The notes beneath the pieces are model-generated. The model had not been told where the DNA came from, made no database searches, and saw nothing but the letters and a program-made list of their open reading frames with translations. The translations under genes were made by a program, and so were the position numbers. A stretch of DNA of 64,000 nucleotides from Spongiibacter thalassae (lineage in GTDB: Bacteria; Pseudomonadota; Gammaproteobacteria; Pseudomonadales; Spongiibacteraceae), in the NCBI RefSeq assembly GCF_012272835.1, contig NZ_JAAWWK010000006.1:186001-250000 (forward strand), written 5' to 3'. The first letter of the stretch is position 1. Each line of letters starts with the position of its first letter. Of the stretch, positions 29,829-37,960 are shown in pieces.

Positions 29829-31547
29829 CTAGCGGGCCAGGCTCCACAGCAACGCCAGGGTCAACACAAAGGATACTCCCTGCCAGAAACGCAGAGGATT
29901 GCGGTGAATCAAGGGCTGATACTGACGCTTGTCATAGACCGGGTTGGGCCGCTGCAAATCCTGCACAAACTCAGCAATATCGTGATAACGCAGTTCGGGG
30001 GAAATACTTAGCGCACGCTTCAAAGCGCTGTCCAACCAGAGTGGGATATGGGGATTGTACTGGCACGCCGACACATACTGCAGGCGCGCGAAAGCTGCTG
30101 CCGACTGACATTGCTCAAGCCGACCGTCGTAGACAGGCCTGCCGGTCAGCATTTCATAGATAATCACCGCAAGAGAAAACTGATCGGCCCGCGGCCCTGG
30201 TTTACGCGCCAACACATGCTCAGGGGCAGAGTACTGCGCCGTGCCCAGTACCCGGTCTCGCTCCACCGGCGAGGCAATTTCCGCCAGCCCCGCCACATGG
30301 CAGCTACCGAAATCGATAATTCGTACACTGCCATCGCGGGCGACCAAAATATTATCGGGTTTGATATCCTGATGCAGGGTGTCGCGACGATGCATGGCCT
30401 GCAAGCCTTTGGCAATCACCACCACCAGGCTGATCGCATCACTGACCGCCGGCTTGCGGTGAGACTTCATCCACTCGCCAAGGGTTTCACCGTCGATATA
30501 TTCCGCCAGATAGTACAGCGATGTTGGACGCTGGGGCGGCTCCACCACCTTCACCACCGCCGGGTGGTCGATGCGCTTCGCGATCCAGCTTTCCAGCACA
30601 AATCGCTCGATATAGGCCGCGTCGTCGATAAAATTCGGTGACGGGGTTTTCATCACGTAATATTTATCGGCGGTGGCATCGTAGACCTTATAGAGCTGGC
30701 TGCGCGGACTGGCATGAAGCTCGGCCTCAACCACCAATCCATCGAGAACCGCCCCGGCCTGCAATGGCGGCGGGAATGGTAGTTCGGTCAGCTTGCGATA
30801 GACATCATCGGCGTCCGCCAAGGGCAAGCCATCCACCACCAACAGCTGACAGCTCAGATTGTCATCACTGCCTGCGCCAAGCGCCGCGGCGATCAACGAC
30901 TCACAGGCCGCACTCAAGTGTTCACCGTGAGCAAGAATGATGCGAGTCATCTCCTCGCCACTCAAGCTGTCGTGAATACCATCGGTGGTCAACAGGAAAA
31001 TGTCGCCGCAACTGATATCCACTGCCCGGTAATCAACATCGAGATTTATATCCAGCCCCATCGCGCGGGTCAGGTAAGCCTGATTTTGATTGATACGCCG
31101 CGCGTGATCCCGGGTAAGCTGCTCCAGATGACCATCGCGCAGACGGTAAATTCGGCTGTCACCAACATGGAATAGATGGGCAACCTGGGACTTGAATACC
31201 GCAATACTCAGGGTAGAGACATAGCCTTTTTCCGCCTGGGCGTAACCCTGCCCCTGAGCAAAGAGCCAACGATTCAGCGCGTTCAACACCTGCTGCGCCG
31301 AACGCTTCACCGACCAGGAATCCGGAGTCGAGTAGTAATCACTGAGAAAGCCGGTGACACAACTCTCCGCCGCTTCCTTGCCAGCTTCCGCCGCTGACAC
31401 GCCGTCGGCAATTACTGCCACCGCACCCTTGGTGGTCAGCGACTGATCTTCGGGCACACAAATGCCAAGACTATCTTCATTTAACGGTTTTTGCCCAGCG
31501 CTGCTGCGCTGGGCAATACTGAGTTGAAGACCACCATCAAGATGCAA
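29829..31547 (-). CDS. PP2C phosphatase / Ser-Thr kinase fusion
   Basis: 572 aa with two opposing activities. Residues about 1-245 are a PP2C phosphatase (LNEDSLGI, AVIADGVSAAEAG, FHVGDSRIYRL, LLTTDGIHD supplying the metal Asp residues). Residues about 265-535 are a Hanks-type kinase with Lys in YYVMKTPS, catalytic loop HQDIKPDN and DFGS. A C-terminal helix (SFVLTLALLWSL) anchors it in the membrane. The start is a TTG with GGAG eight bases upstream; no early ATG exists. It follows narK by 32 bp, a pairing seen repeatedly in proteobacterial assimilatory nitrate loci, suggesting it tunes nitrate uptake or reduction. The target is unknown. Confidence 0.88.
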   Translation of the reverse strand: MHLDGGLQLSIAQRSSAGQKPLNEDSLGICVPEDQSLTTKGAVAVIADGVSAAEAGKEAAESCVTGFLSDYYSTPDSWSVKRSAQQVLNALNRWLFAQGQGYAQAEKGYVSTLSIAVFKSQVAHLFHVGDSRIYRLRDGHLEQLTRDHARRINQNQAYLTRAMGLDINLDVDYRAVDISCGDIFLLTTDGIHDSLSGEEMTRIILAHGEHLSAACESLIAAALGAGSDDNLSCQLLVVDGLPLADADDVYRKLTELPFPPPLQAGAVLDGLVVEAELHASPRSQLYKVYDATADKYYVMKTPSPNFIDDAAYIERFVLESWIAKRIDHPAVVKVVEPPQRPTSLYYLAEYIDGETLGEWMKSHRKPAVSDAISLVVVIAKGLQAMHRRDTLHQDIKPDNILVARDGSVRIIDFGSCHVAGLAEIASPVERDRVLGTAQYSAPEHVLARKPGPRADQFSLAVIIYEMLTGRPVYDGRLEQCQSAAAFARLQYVSACQYNPHIPLWLDSALKRALSISPELRYHDIAEFVQDLQRPNPVYDKRQYQPLIHRNPLRFWQGVSFVLTLALLWSLAR

Positions 31548-31579
31548 GAGGGCTTCTCCGGTTAGCGCGTCAGCATCAA

Positions 31580-33052
31580 TCAGCTGACTTCAATCAAGGC
31601 AACACTGCCGTCTTCATTGTACTCAGCGATATGACCTTCGGGCTCTTCCATAAACTGCACCCCAAGAAAGACCACCGCCGCACAGCAGGCTATCACAATA
31701 AAGAATGTTGAGGAGCTGACAAAGCTCAGCGTTGTCAGGAATATCACCGCACCAACGTTACCATAGGCACCGGTCATTCCCGCAATCTGGCCGGTCATAC
31801 TGCGCTTGACCAGCGGCACAATTGCAAATACCGCACCTTCGCCGGCCTGCACAAAAAAGGAACAGCACATGGTTGCGACAACCGCCAACCAGATCGGCCA
31901 CGCACTGGTGATCTGACTCAGCACCAGATAGCCCACTGTCAGCCCGGCGATCAAAATCGTCAGTGAACGGCGGCGACCGAATCGATCTGACATATAACCG
32001 CCACTGGGACGCGCCACCAGATTCATAAAGGCAAAACCGGAGGCCAGCATACCGGCGGTCACCGCACCCAGATCAAAGGTTTCCATAAAGAACAGCGGCA
32101 GCATCGACACCACAGCCAACTCTGAGCCGAAGGTCGCCAGATAGGCCACGTTCAGAATCGCCACCTGCTTGAATTTGTACTTCTGCATTTCCGGGATCGG
32201 AACGTTGTTCAGTACATCGCTATTCACCCGTAAAATTTGACTGACCTGAAATACAAACAATACCGCCAACACCACGTAGAGCGCGATGGCCGCAACATCA
32301 TTGAGCAAACCCAGGTTGGTCGGCGACAATTTCCAGGTCAACACCGCCAGTGCGGCATACATTGGTACACACATCGCAATGTAGAACACCAGATCACGCT
32401 TGCTGGTTACTACCAACCCACCGCTTTTCTTCGGTTTGAAATACGTGGAGCCTTTGGGAGTATTACGCGCACGCCAGTAAAAGAAAAAACCATATAACAG
32501 GGCAACAACGCCGGTACTGGCAATGGCATAGCGCCAGCCATCATCACCGCCATAGATCAACGCCAGGGTCGGCAAGGTCATTGCGGCCGCTGCAGAACCG
32601 AAGTTTCCCCAGCCGCCGTAAACACCCTCAGCCAAACCCACCTGGCGAGCGGGAAACCACTCACCCACCAGACGAATACCGATAACAAAGCCGGCGCCGA
32701 TAAAGCCCATCAGGAAACGCAACAGTGCGATCATTTCGTAACTGTTGGCGAAGGCGAAAGCAATACACATTACCCCGCCGGATACCAGCAGCGCGCTGTA
32801 GATAATACGCGGCCCGAACCGATCTACTAACATACCCACTATGACGCGCGCGGGAATCGTCAATGCGACGTTCAGGATCATCAAGGCTTTGACTTGCTGC
32901 CCGGTTAAATCAAACGCCTCTTTAATAGAAGCCAGCATCGGTGCGTGGTTGAACCACACAACAAAGGTTAAAAAGAAGGCAAACCAGCTCAAGTGCAACA
33001 AGCGGATTCTTTCCTGCTTGAGATCGAGCACATTTAATGTAGAAGTAGACAT
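31580..33052 (-). CDS. narK: NarK-type nitrate/nitrite transporter
   Basis: 490-aa major-facilitator protein with twelve membrane helices. The first helix segment [14 protein letters not shown] and [19 protein letters not shown], then [13 protein letters not shown] and [15 protein letters not shown], carry the NarK nitrate signatures including the conserved Arg. The frame is open to 33130, but ATG 33052 has GGAG seven bases upstream. First gene of an operon with the phosphatase/kinase fusion, behind its own sigma-54 site, and divergent from nirBD. Assimilatory uptake is likely because nirBD, not narGHI, is adjacent. Confidence 0.92.
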   Translation of the reverse strand: MSTSTLNVLDLKQERIRLLHLSWFAFFLTFVVWFNHAPMLASIKEAFDLTGQQVKALMILNVALTIPARVIVGMLVDRFGPRIIYSALLVSGGVMCIAFAFANSYEMIALLRFLMGFIGAGFVIGIRLVGEWFPARQVGLAEGVYGGWGNFGSAAAAMTLPTLALIYGGDDGWRYAIASTGVVALLYGFFFYWRARNTPKGSTYFKPKKSGGLVVTSKRDLVFYIAMCVPMYAALAVLTWKLSPTNLGLLNDVAAIALYVVLAVLFVFQVSQILRVNSDVLNNVPIPEMQKYKFKQVAILNVAYLATFGSELAVVSMLPLFFMETFDLGAVTAGMLASGFAFMNLVARPSGGYMSDRFGRRRSLTILIAGLTVGYLVLSQITSAWPIWLAVVATMCCSFFVQAGEGAVFAIVPLVKRSMTGQIAGMTGAYGNVGAVIFLTTLSFVSSSTFFIVIACCAAVVFLGVQFMEEPEGHIAEYNEDGSVALIEVS

Positions 33053-33101
33053 AGCAGCTCCGAACAGCGAGACCAAATTAAAAACACAATGGCTCGACAA
33101 G

Positions 33102-33117
33102 AGCAAAGGCTGTGCCA
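33102..33117 (-). promoter_or_regulatory. Sigma-54 promoter, narK
   Basis: Minus-strand TGGCACAGCCTTTGCT fits GG-N10-GC exactly. Transcription would start near 33091, about 40 bases before narK. It is one half of a divergent pair with the nirB promoter. Confidence 0.8.
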
Positions 33118-33371
33118 AGGCGTCGCACAAAAACCATAACCCATTGTTTTTTCTTAATTTAATTTACCATAAACGACACATTTGCACCGCAATGACGCAT
33201 TAGCTCGAGAGCCTGATAGCCACTCTCGCCCCACCGACGCACCACCATGGGTCACGACGCCCCAGCAAATCCCAAATGCACCAGCAACCACTCGCACTAC
33301 AACGAACCATGACAGTGCATAAAACGAACAATATCTTTTAAAAACAACAGCTTAAATAACGATCTATTGTG
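33118..33371. promoter_or_regulatory. Shared narK/nirB control region
   Basis: About 250 bases between two divergent sigma-54 sites. TGCACC-GCAAT-GACGCA at 33183-33199 is an imperfect NtrC-type dyad (GCACC-N5-GGTGC), and GCACC half-sites recur at 33239 and 33278. The location suits an NtrC enhancer serving both directions, but none of the dyads is a strong match. Confidence 0.45.
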
Positions 33372-33387
33372 TGGCACAGGTCTTGCT
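33372..33387 (+). promoter_or_regulatory. Sigma-54 promoter, nirBD
   Basis: TGGCACAGGTCTTGCT fits GG-N10-GC. Transcription would start near 33398, giving an 80-base leader before nirB at 33477. Confidence 0.82.
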
Positions 33388-33476
33388 TTGACTTTGGGCA
33401 ACGCCACCACGTTCAACTCCATGCCTGGCACAAAGCGGACACGCCCAAGGGCATCAAAGATCTAAAGGAAGTAACC

Positions 33477-36029
33477 ATGAGCAACCCACAACGCCTGTTG
33501 ATAGTCGGGAATGGCCCGGTCGGCCATCAGTTCCTGGAGTCCATCGTCGAAAGCGGCAAGGCTGGCAATTTCGATATCACCGTTATCGGCGAAGAACCCC
33601 GCGCCGCCTACGACCGCGTGCACCTCACCGCCTGGTTCGAAACCCGCCAAGCCGAATCGCTGAATATGGTGGCTGAGGGCTTTTATGCAAACAATGGCAT
33701 TAAGGCGCAAACTTCCGAAAAGGTCGTGAGCATAGATCGCGCGGCTAAGGTGGCTACCACCGACCTGGGCAACACCTACCCCTACGACAAATTGATCCTG
33801 TCTACCGGCTCATACCCCTTTGTGCCACCGGTGCCGGGTCACGACCGTGAAAACTGCTTTGTCTACCGTACTATTGAGGACCTCGAAGCGATCACCGCCG
33901 CGGCCCAAAACGCCAAGGTCGGCGCTGTTGTCGGCGGCGGCCTGCTGGGTCTTGAAGCCGCCAAGGCGATTATGGATCTTGGACTGCAAACCCACGTTAT
34001 TGAATTCGCCCCACGCTTGATGGCCGTTCAGGTCGACGACGGCGGTGGCAACCTTCTGCGCCGCAAAATCGAAGACCTCGGCGTGAAGGTACACACCCAG
34101 AAAAACACCCAGAATATCGGTGACGGCGAAAACTGCCTGCACAAGCTGAGTTTCGCCGATGGCGAGGAACTGGAAACCGACATTCTGGTATTTTCCGCAG
34201 GCATTCGCCCCCAGGATGCACTGGCACACCAGTGCGCGCTTGAGGTAGGTCAGCGCGGCGGCATTGTGATTAACAACAACTGCCAAACTTCCGACGACGA
34301 TATCTACGCCATCGGTGAGTGCGCCCTGTGGAACCAGCGTATTTTCGGTCTGATCGCGCCCGGCTGGGATATGGCCCGTGTTGCCGCAGACCACGTTCTC
34401 GGCGGTATTGAAGGCAAACAGTTCAACGGCGCAGACATGAGCACCAAGCTCAAGCTGATGGGTGTCGATGTAGCATCCATTGGCGACGCCCACGCCAATA
34501 CGCCAGGGGCAAAATCCTACACCTATATCAACGAGCAGACAGAGGTGTATAAAAAAATCGTCGTCAGCGAGGACGGCAAGCACCTGCTGGGCTCAGTACT
34601 GGTTGGCGACGCCGAGGACTACGGCAACCTGCTGCAATTTGCGCTGAACAAGATTGAACTGCCAGAACACCCCGAGGCGATGATTCTGCCCAATCTCGAC
34701 GGCAGTGCCAGCGTCGGTCTCGGTGTCGATGCACTGCCCGATGTCGCCCAAATCTGTAGCTGTAACAACGTCAGCAAGGGCGATATCTGCGCGGCCGTAC
34801 AGGGCGGCGCCATGACCGTAGGCGACCTAAAAGCCTGCACCAAGGCGGCAACCACCTGCGGCGGCTGTACCGCGCTGGTCGGCCAGGTACTGAACGCCGA
34901 GCTGACCAAGCTGGGTGTAGAGGTCAACACCGACCTGTGTGAACACTTCCCCTATACTCGCCAGGAGATTTACCATCTGGTCCGCGTCGGTGAAATCAAA
35001 ACCTTTGACGAGCTGATCAGCAAACACGGCAAAGGCAAGGGCTGCGATATTTGCAAACCCACCGCCGCGTCAATTTTCGCCTCCTGCTGGAACGACTATA
35101 TTCTCGAGACGTCCCACGCCGGCCTGCAAGACACCAATGACCGCTTCCTGGCGAATATGCAGAACAACGGCACCTTCTCAGTGGTGCCGCGCATGGCTGG
35201 CGGCGAAGTCACCCCCGACGGTTTGATTGCCGTGGGTAGCGTCGCCAAAAAATACAATCTCTATACCAAAATTACCGGTGGCCAGCGGGTCGACCTGTTT
35301 GGCGCCACCGTCGATCAGCTGCCGCTGATCTGGAAAGAGCTGATTGACGCTGGTTTTGAAAGCGGACACGCCTACGGCAAATCGCTGCGCACAGTGAAAT
35401 CCTGCGTTGGCTCCACCTGGTGCCGCTACGGGGTTCAGGACAGCGTTGGCCAGGCCATTGATCTGGAAAACCGCTACAAAGGTCTGCGCTCTCCCCACAA
35501 ACTGAAAATGGCGGTCTCCGGCTGTACCCGCGAATGCGCCGAAGCCCAGAGCAAGGACGTAGGCGTAATCGCCACCGAAAAGGGCTGGAACCTTTACCTC
35601 TGCGGCAACGGCGGCATGAAACCCCGCCACGCGGATCTCTTTGCCTCGGATATCGACACCGCCACCCTGATCAAATACGTCGATCGCTTCCTGATGTTCT
35701 ACGTTCGTACCGCTGACCGCCTGCAACGCACCTCGGTGTGGATGGAAAACCTCGAGGGCGGACTGGATTACCTGCGCAAGGTCATTATCGACGACTCACT
35801 GGGTATCTGCGACGAACTCGAAGCCGAGATGCAGCATGTCATCAACAGCTACCAGTGCGAGTGGAAAACCACCATCGAAAATGAAGAGAAGGTCAAACAA
35901 TTCCGCAGCTTCGTCAACGCCGAGCAGGGCGACAAGGAAATTGTTTTTGTTCAGGAGCGCGGCCAGATTCGCCCCGCCACTGATGAAGAGAAGCGACTCA
36001 ACAGCAACCTGATCGCTGTGGCTTCCTGA
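33477..36029 (+). CDS. nirB: NADH nitrite reductase, large subunit
   Basis: 850 aa; reduces nitrite to ammonium in the cytoplasm. In order: FAD/NAD(P)H domain (LLIVGNGPVGHQF, GAVVGGGLLGLEAAK), BFD-like [2Fe-2S] domain (CSCNNVSKGDICAAV and CGGCTALVG) with a second Cys pair, a ferredoxin half-domain, then the sirohaem/[4Fe-4S] module with Cys near 642/648 (CVGSTWC) and 682/686 (CTREC). AAGGAAG lies before ATG 33477; the frame is open 36 codons upstream, but that start would be unusual. nirD follows after 65 bp. No nitrate reductase gene (nasA) is in the window. Confidence 0.96.
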   Translation: MSNPQRLLIVGNGPVGHQFLESIVESGKAGNFDITVIGEEPRAAYDRVHLTAWFETRQAESLNMVAEGFYANNGIKAQTSEKVVSIDRAAKVATTDLGNTYPYDKLILSTGSYPFVPPVPGHDRENCFVYRTIEDLEAITAAAQNAKVGAVVGGGLLGLEAAKAIMDLGLQTHVIEFAPRLMAVQVDDGGGNLLRRKIEDLGVKVHTQKNTQNIGDGENCLHKLSFADGEELETDILVFSAGIRPQDALAHQCALEVGQRGGIVINNNCQTSDDDIYAIGECALWNQRIFGLIAPGWDMARVAADHVLGGIEGKQFNGADMSTKLKLMGVDVASIGDAHANTPGAKSYTYINEQTEVYKKIVVSEDGKHLLGSVLVGDAEDYGNLLQFALNKIELPEHPEAMILPNLDGSASVGLGVDALPDVAQICSCNNVSKGDICAAVQGGAMTVGDLKACTKAATTCGGCTALVGQVLNAELTKLGVEVNTDLCEHFPYTRQEIYHLVRVGEIKTFDELISKHGKGKGCDICKPTAASIFASCWNDYILETSHAGLQDTNDRFLANMQNNGTFSVVPRMAGGEVTPDGLIAVGSVAKKYNLYTKITGGQRVDLFGATVDQLPLIWKELIDAGFESGHAYGKSLRTVKSCVGSTWCRYGVQDSVGQAIDLENRYKGLRSPHKLKMAVSGCTRECAEAQSKDVGVIATEKGWNLYLCGNGGMKPRHADLFASDIDTATLIKYVDRFLMFYVRTADRLQRTSVWMENLEGGLDYLRKVIIDDSLGICDELEAEMQHVINSYQCEWKTTIENEEKVKQFRSFVNAEQGDKEIVFVQERGQIRPATDEEKRLNSNLIAVAS

Positions 36030-36094
36030 TCCACCTACAACACACGACCTACGGGCGCCAAGCGCGCCCGCAGTAAAGAACGGAGAAATACCCG

Positions 36095-36412
36095 ATGAGC
36101 TGGACAACAGTTTGCTCGCTTGACGACATTCTACCCAACGCCGGTGTAGCTGCACTGGTGAACGACACCCAGATCGCCCTGTTTCGTGTCGACGACAAGG
36201 TCTACGCCCTGGCCAACAAAGACCCCTTCAGCAATGCCAATGTGCTGTCGCGGGGCATTGTCGGCAATCTGCAAGACACACTGGTAGTCGCCTCCCCCAT
36301 CTACAAGCAGCATTTCAGTCTTGAAGCAGGTACCTGCCTTGAAGACGATACCGTCTCTGTGCCCTGTTACGCAGCGCGCACCGAGGGTGGCCTGGTGCAG
36401 GTCCAGATTTAA
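36095..36412 (+). CDS. nirD: Nitrite reductase small subunit
   Basis: 105-aa Rieske-fold subunit without the Cys/His cluster ligands, as expected for NirD. It begins MSWTTVCSLDDILPNAGVAA and contains ALANKDPFSNANVLSRGIV and SPIYKQHFSLEAGTC. GGAG lies nine bases before ATG. A terminator follows at 36446, so nirBD ends here. Confidence 0.94.
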   Translation: MSWTTVCSLDDILPNAGVAALVNDTQIALFRVDDKVYALANKDPFSNANVLSRGIVGNLQDTLVVASPIYKQHFSLEAGTCLEDDTVSVPCYAARTEGGLVQVQI

Positions 36413-36445
36413 ACACGCACCACTTCAAGGATTAGTCTCCCCTTT

Positions 36446-36480
36446 GCCGGCTGCCCCCTTTGCGGGGCTGTCGGTTTTTT
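36446..36480 (+). terminator. Terminator of nirBD
   Basis: Inner stem GCCCC/GGGGC with loop CTTTGC, outer CCG/CGG pairing, then six T at 36475-36480. It lies 35 bases after the nirD stop. Confidence 0.85.
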
Positions 36481-36563
36481 AACCTCCTTTGGTATTCCCG
36501 GCCTGTGCGGTTTATAATCTGCGCCAGTTTTCTCACTCTCACACTGATAAATGGAAGCCCATA

Positions 36564-37091
36564 ATGAGCTATAACCAGATCCCGGCTGGCAAAGACCTGC
36601 CGAACGACATCTACGTCGCGATTGAAATCCCTGCCAATAGCAGCCCCATCAAGTACGAAATCGAAAAAGATTACGACGCACTGATGGTCGACCGCTTCAT
36701 GGCTACCCCCATGTTCTACCCCGCCAACTATGGCTACATCCCCAACACCCTGTCTGAAGACGGCGACGCCCTGGATGTACTGGTTGTGACCCCTTACCCC
36801 GTAGTACCTGGCTCAGTGATCCGTGCACGTCCCATCGGCATCCTGAACATGAGCGACGAAGCAGGCAAAGACGCCAAGCTGCTGGCCGTTCCCCACGACA
36901 AACTGACGGTTCTGTACAAAGACGTTAAAGAGCCCTCAGACCTGCCCGAGCTGCTGATCCAGCAAATCGAGCACTTCTTTGAGAACTACAAAGACCTCGA
37001 AAAAGGCAAGTGGGTGAAAGTTGACGGCTGGGAAGGCAGCGAAGCCGCCCGCGCTGAAGTCATGAAAGCCGCAGCAGCCTACAAGGGCTGA
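36564..37091 (+). CDS. ppa: Inorganic pyrophosphatase
   Basis: Family I soluble pyrophosphatase, 175 aa. It has the metal-binding signature [26 protein letters not shown] and [14 protein letters not shown] near the N-terminus and [20 protein letters not shown] near the C-terminus. ATG 36564 matches the conserved start [10 protein letters not shown]; the upstream open frame is not coding. Its stop codon is the first base set of a heptanucleotide tandem array, and its terminator lies only beyond that array. Confidence 0.96.
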   Translation: MSYNQIPAGKDLPNDIYVAIEIPANSSPIKYEIEKDYDALMVDRFMATPMFYPANYGYIPNTLSEDGDALDVLVVTPYPVVPGSVIRARPIGILNMSDEAGKDAKLLAVPHDKLTVLYKDVKEPSDLPELLIQQIEHFFENYKDLEKGKWVKVDGWEGSEAARAEVMKAAAAYKG

Positions 37092-37187
37092 GACGCTAGA
37101 CGCTAGACGCTAGACGCTAGACGCTAGACGCTAGACGCTAGACGCTAGACGCTAGACGCTAGACGCTAGACGCTAGACGCTAGACGC
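37091..37187 (+). repeat. Heptanucleotide tandem array AGACGCT
   Basis: Thirteen perfect copies of the 7-base unit AGACGCT in a row plus a six-base partial copy, starting on the last base of the ppa stop codon. No sequence variation is seen between copies, which suggests recent expansion by slippage. Open frames through it are artefacts. Confidence 0.97.
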
Positions 37188-37213
37188 GGAATAGTGTTCT
37201 GGTGATTCGAGGA

Positions 37214-37241
37214 AAGCTCCACTATTGGTGGGGCTTTTTTT
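37214..37241 (+). terminator. Terminator of ppa, between repeat arrays
   Basis: AAGCTCCAC, loop TATTG, GTGGGGCTT (one G-T pair), T-run to 37241. It lies about 120 bases from the ppa stop; the tandem array separates them. Confidence 0.85.
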
Positions 37242-37257
37242 GTGCCGGGGAAATGCT

Positions 37258-37278
37258 GGACGGGAGACGGAAGACGCG
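37258..37278 (+). repeat. Three degenerate heptamer units
   Basis: GGACGGG, AGACGGA and AGACGCG in a row resemble the AGACGCT unit and lie in the same orientation as array 1, opposite to array 2. Confidence 0.6.
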
Positions 37279-37297
37279 AAAACCCCAAAGCATCTGT

Positions 37298-37409
37298 CGC
37301 CTCTCGCCTCTCGCCTCTCGCCTCTCGCCTCTCGCATCTCGCATCTCGCATCTCCCGTCTCCCGTCTCCCGTCTCCCGTCTCCCGTCTCCCGTCTCCCGT
37401 CTCCCGTCC
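37298..37409 (+). repeat. Heptanucleotide array 2, three unit types
   Basis: Five copies of CGCCTCT, three of CGCATCT, seven of CCCGTCT and one CCCGTCC follow without interruption. All, and the reverse complement of array 1 (AGCGTCT), fit one pattern, NNCNTCT, so the two arrays are inverted relatives on either side of the ppa terminator. Confidence 0.95.
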
Positions 37410-37449
37410 AGCGTCTCCCGCCTCGCCCAACGCATCATCCACCAAACCC

Positions 37450-37481
37450 TTGACCCCGTACCCTACTACAGGGTCTATGCT
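37450..37481 (+). promoter_or_regulatory. MerR-type promoter and operator
   Basis: -35 TTGACC at 37450 and -10 TATGCT at 37476 are 20 bases apart, the overlong spacing that MerR-family activators correct by twisting DNA. Between them lies a dyad: GACCCCGTA (37452-37460), six bases, TACAGGGTC (37467-37475), eight of nine bases paired. It resembles CadR/PbrR/ZntR operators. It lies 36 bases before the MerR-family gene, so that gene and the permease are probably controlled from it. Confidence 0.85.
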
Positions 37482-37516
37482 ACAACTATCAGACTTAAAT
37501 CCGTGGAGCCAACACT

Positions 37517-37960
37517 GTGAACACCTACCGCATCGGAGAACTGGCCAGCGCGCTGAGCTGTAGCGTGGAGACTTTGCGCTATTACGAACGCGAAGGGCTG
37601 TTAACGGCCACCGGCCGCAGTAGTAATGGCTACCGTTTTTACAATGAGGACGCGGTTCGCCAATTGAAGTTTATTCTTCGCGCCAAGGCCATGGGCTTCA
37701 GTCTGGAGGATATTCGCGAGCTGCTGGCGATCCGCGTTGATCCCAAGGCTGCCTCTTGCGGCGCGGTGCGGGATATTACGGAACACAAATTGCAGTGGGT
37801 AGAACATAAAATTGCTGAGTTGCAGCGCTTCCGCGATGCCCTTCAGCGCATGGTCAATGCCTGCTGCGGCGGCGATGTACCGGCTGAACACTGCTCGATT
37901 CTGCTGGCTCTGGACGATCAACACCCCATTCCCGGTAACGAGGAACACTCCCGTGACTAA
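37517..37960 (+). CDS. MerR-family metal sensor (ZntR/CadR-like)
   Basis: 147-aa regulator. It has an N-terminal winged helix (YRIGELASALSCSVETLRYY), a long dimer helix and a metal-binding end with Cys80 in ASCGAVRD and a C-terminal loop VNACCGGDVPAEHCSI that resembles the zinc sensor ZntR. This points to a divalent soft metal (Zn, Cd or Pb) rather than the Cu(I) sensed by CueR. It is followed by the permease with an 8-bp overlap, so it probably activates its own operon in response to metal. The exact metal cannot be settled from sequence. Confidence 0.88.
   Translation: MNTYRIGELASALSCSVETLRYYEREGLLTATGRSSNGYRFYNEDAVRQLKFILRAKAMGFSLEDIRELLAIRVDPKAASCGAVRDITEHKLQWVEHKIAELQRFRDALQRMVNACCGGDVPAEHCSILLALDDQHPIPGNEEHSRD

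Noticed and set aside
33183-33199. Strong NtrC enhancer between narK and nirB
   Set aside because: Only the left half matches GCACC well; the right half, GACGC, differs from GGTGC at two positions, so I report it as weak rather than as a site.
37091-37409. CRISPR array
   Set aside because: The units are seven bases, contiguous and without spacers; no cas gene is present.
37166-37453. Several open frames with repeated SPVSRLP or GRRETGD peptides
   Set aside because: A period of seven bases keeps frames open and yields peptides with a seven-residue repeat; they are products of the tandem arrays, not genes.
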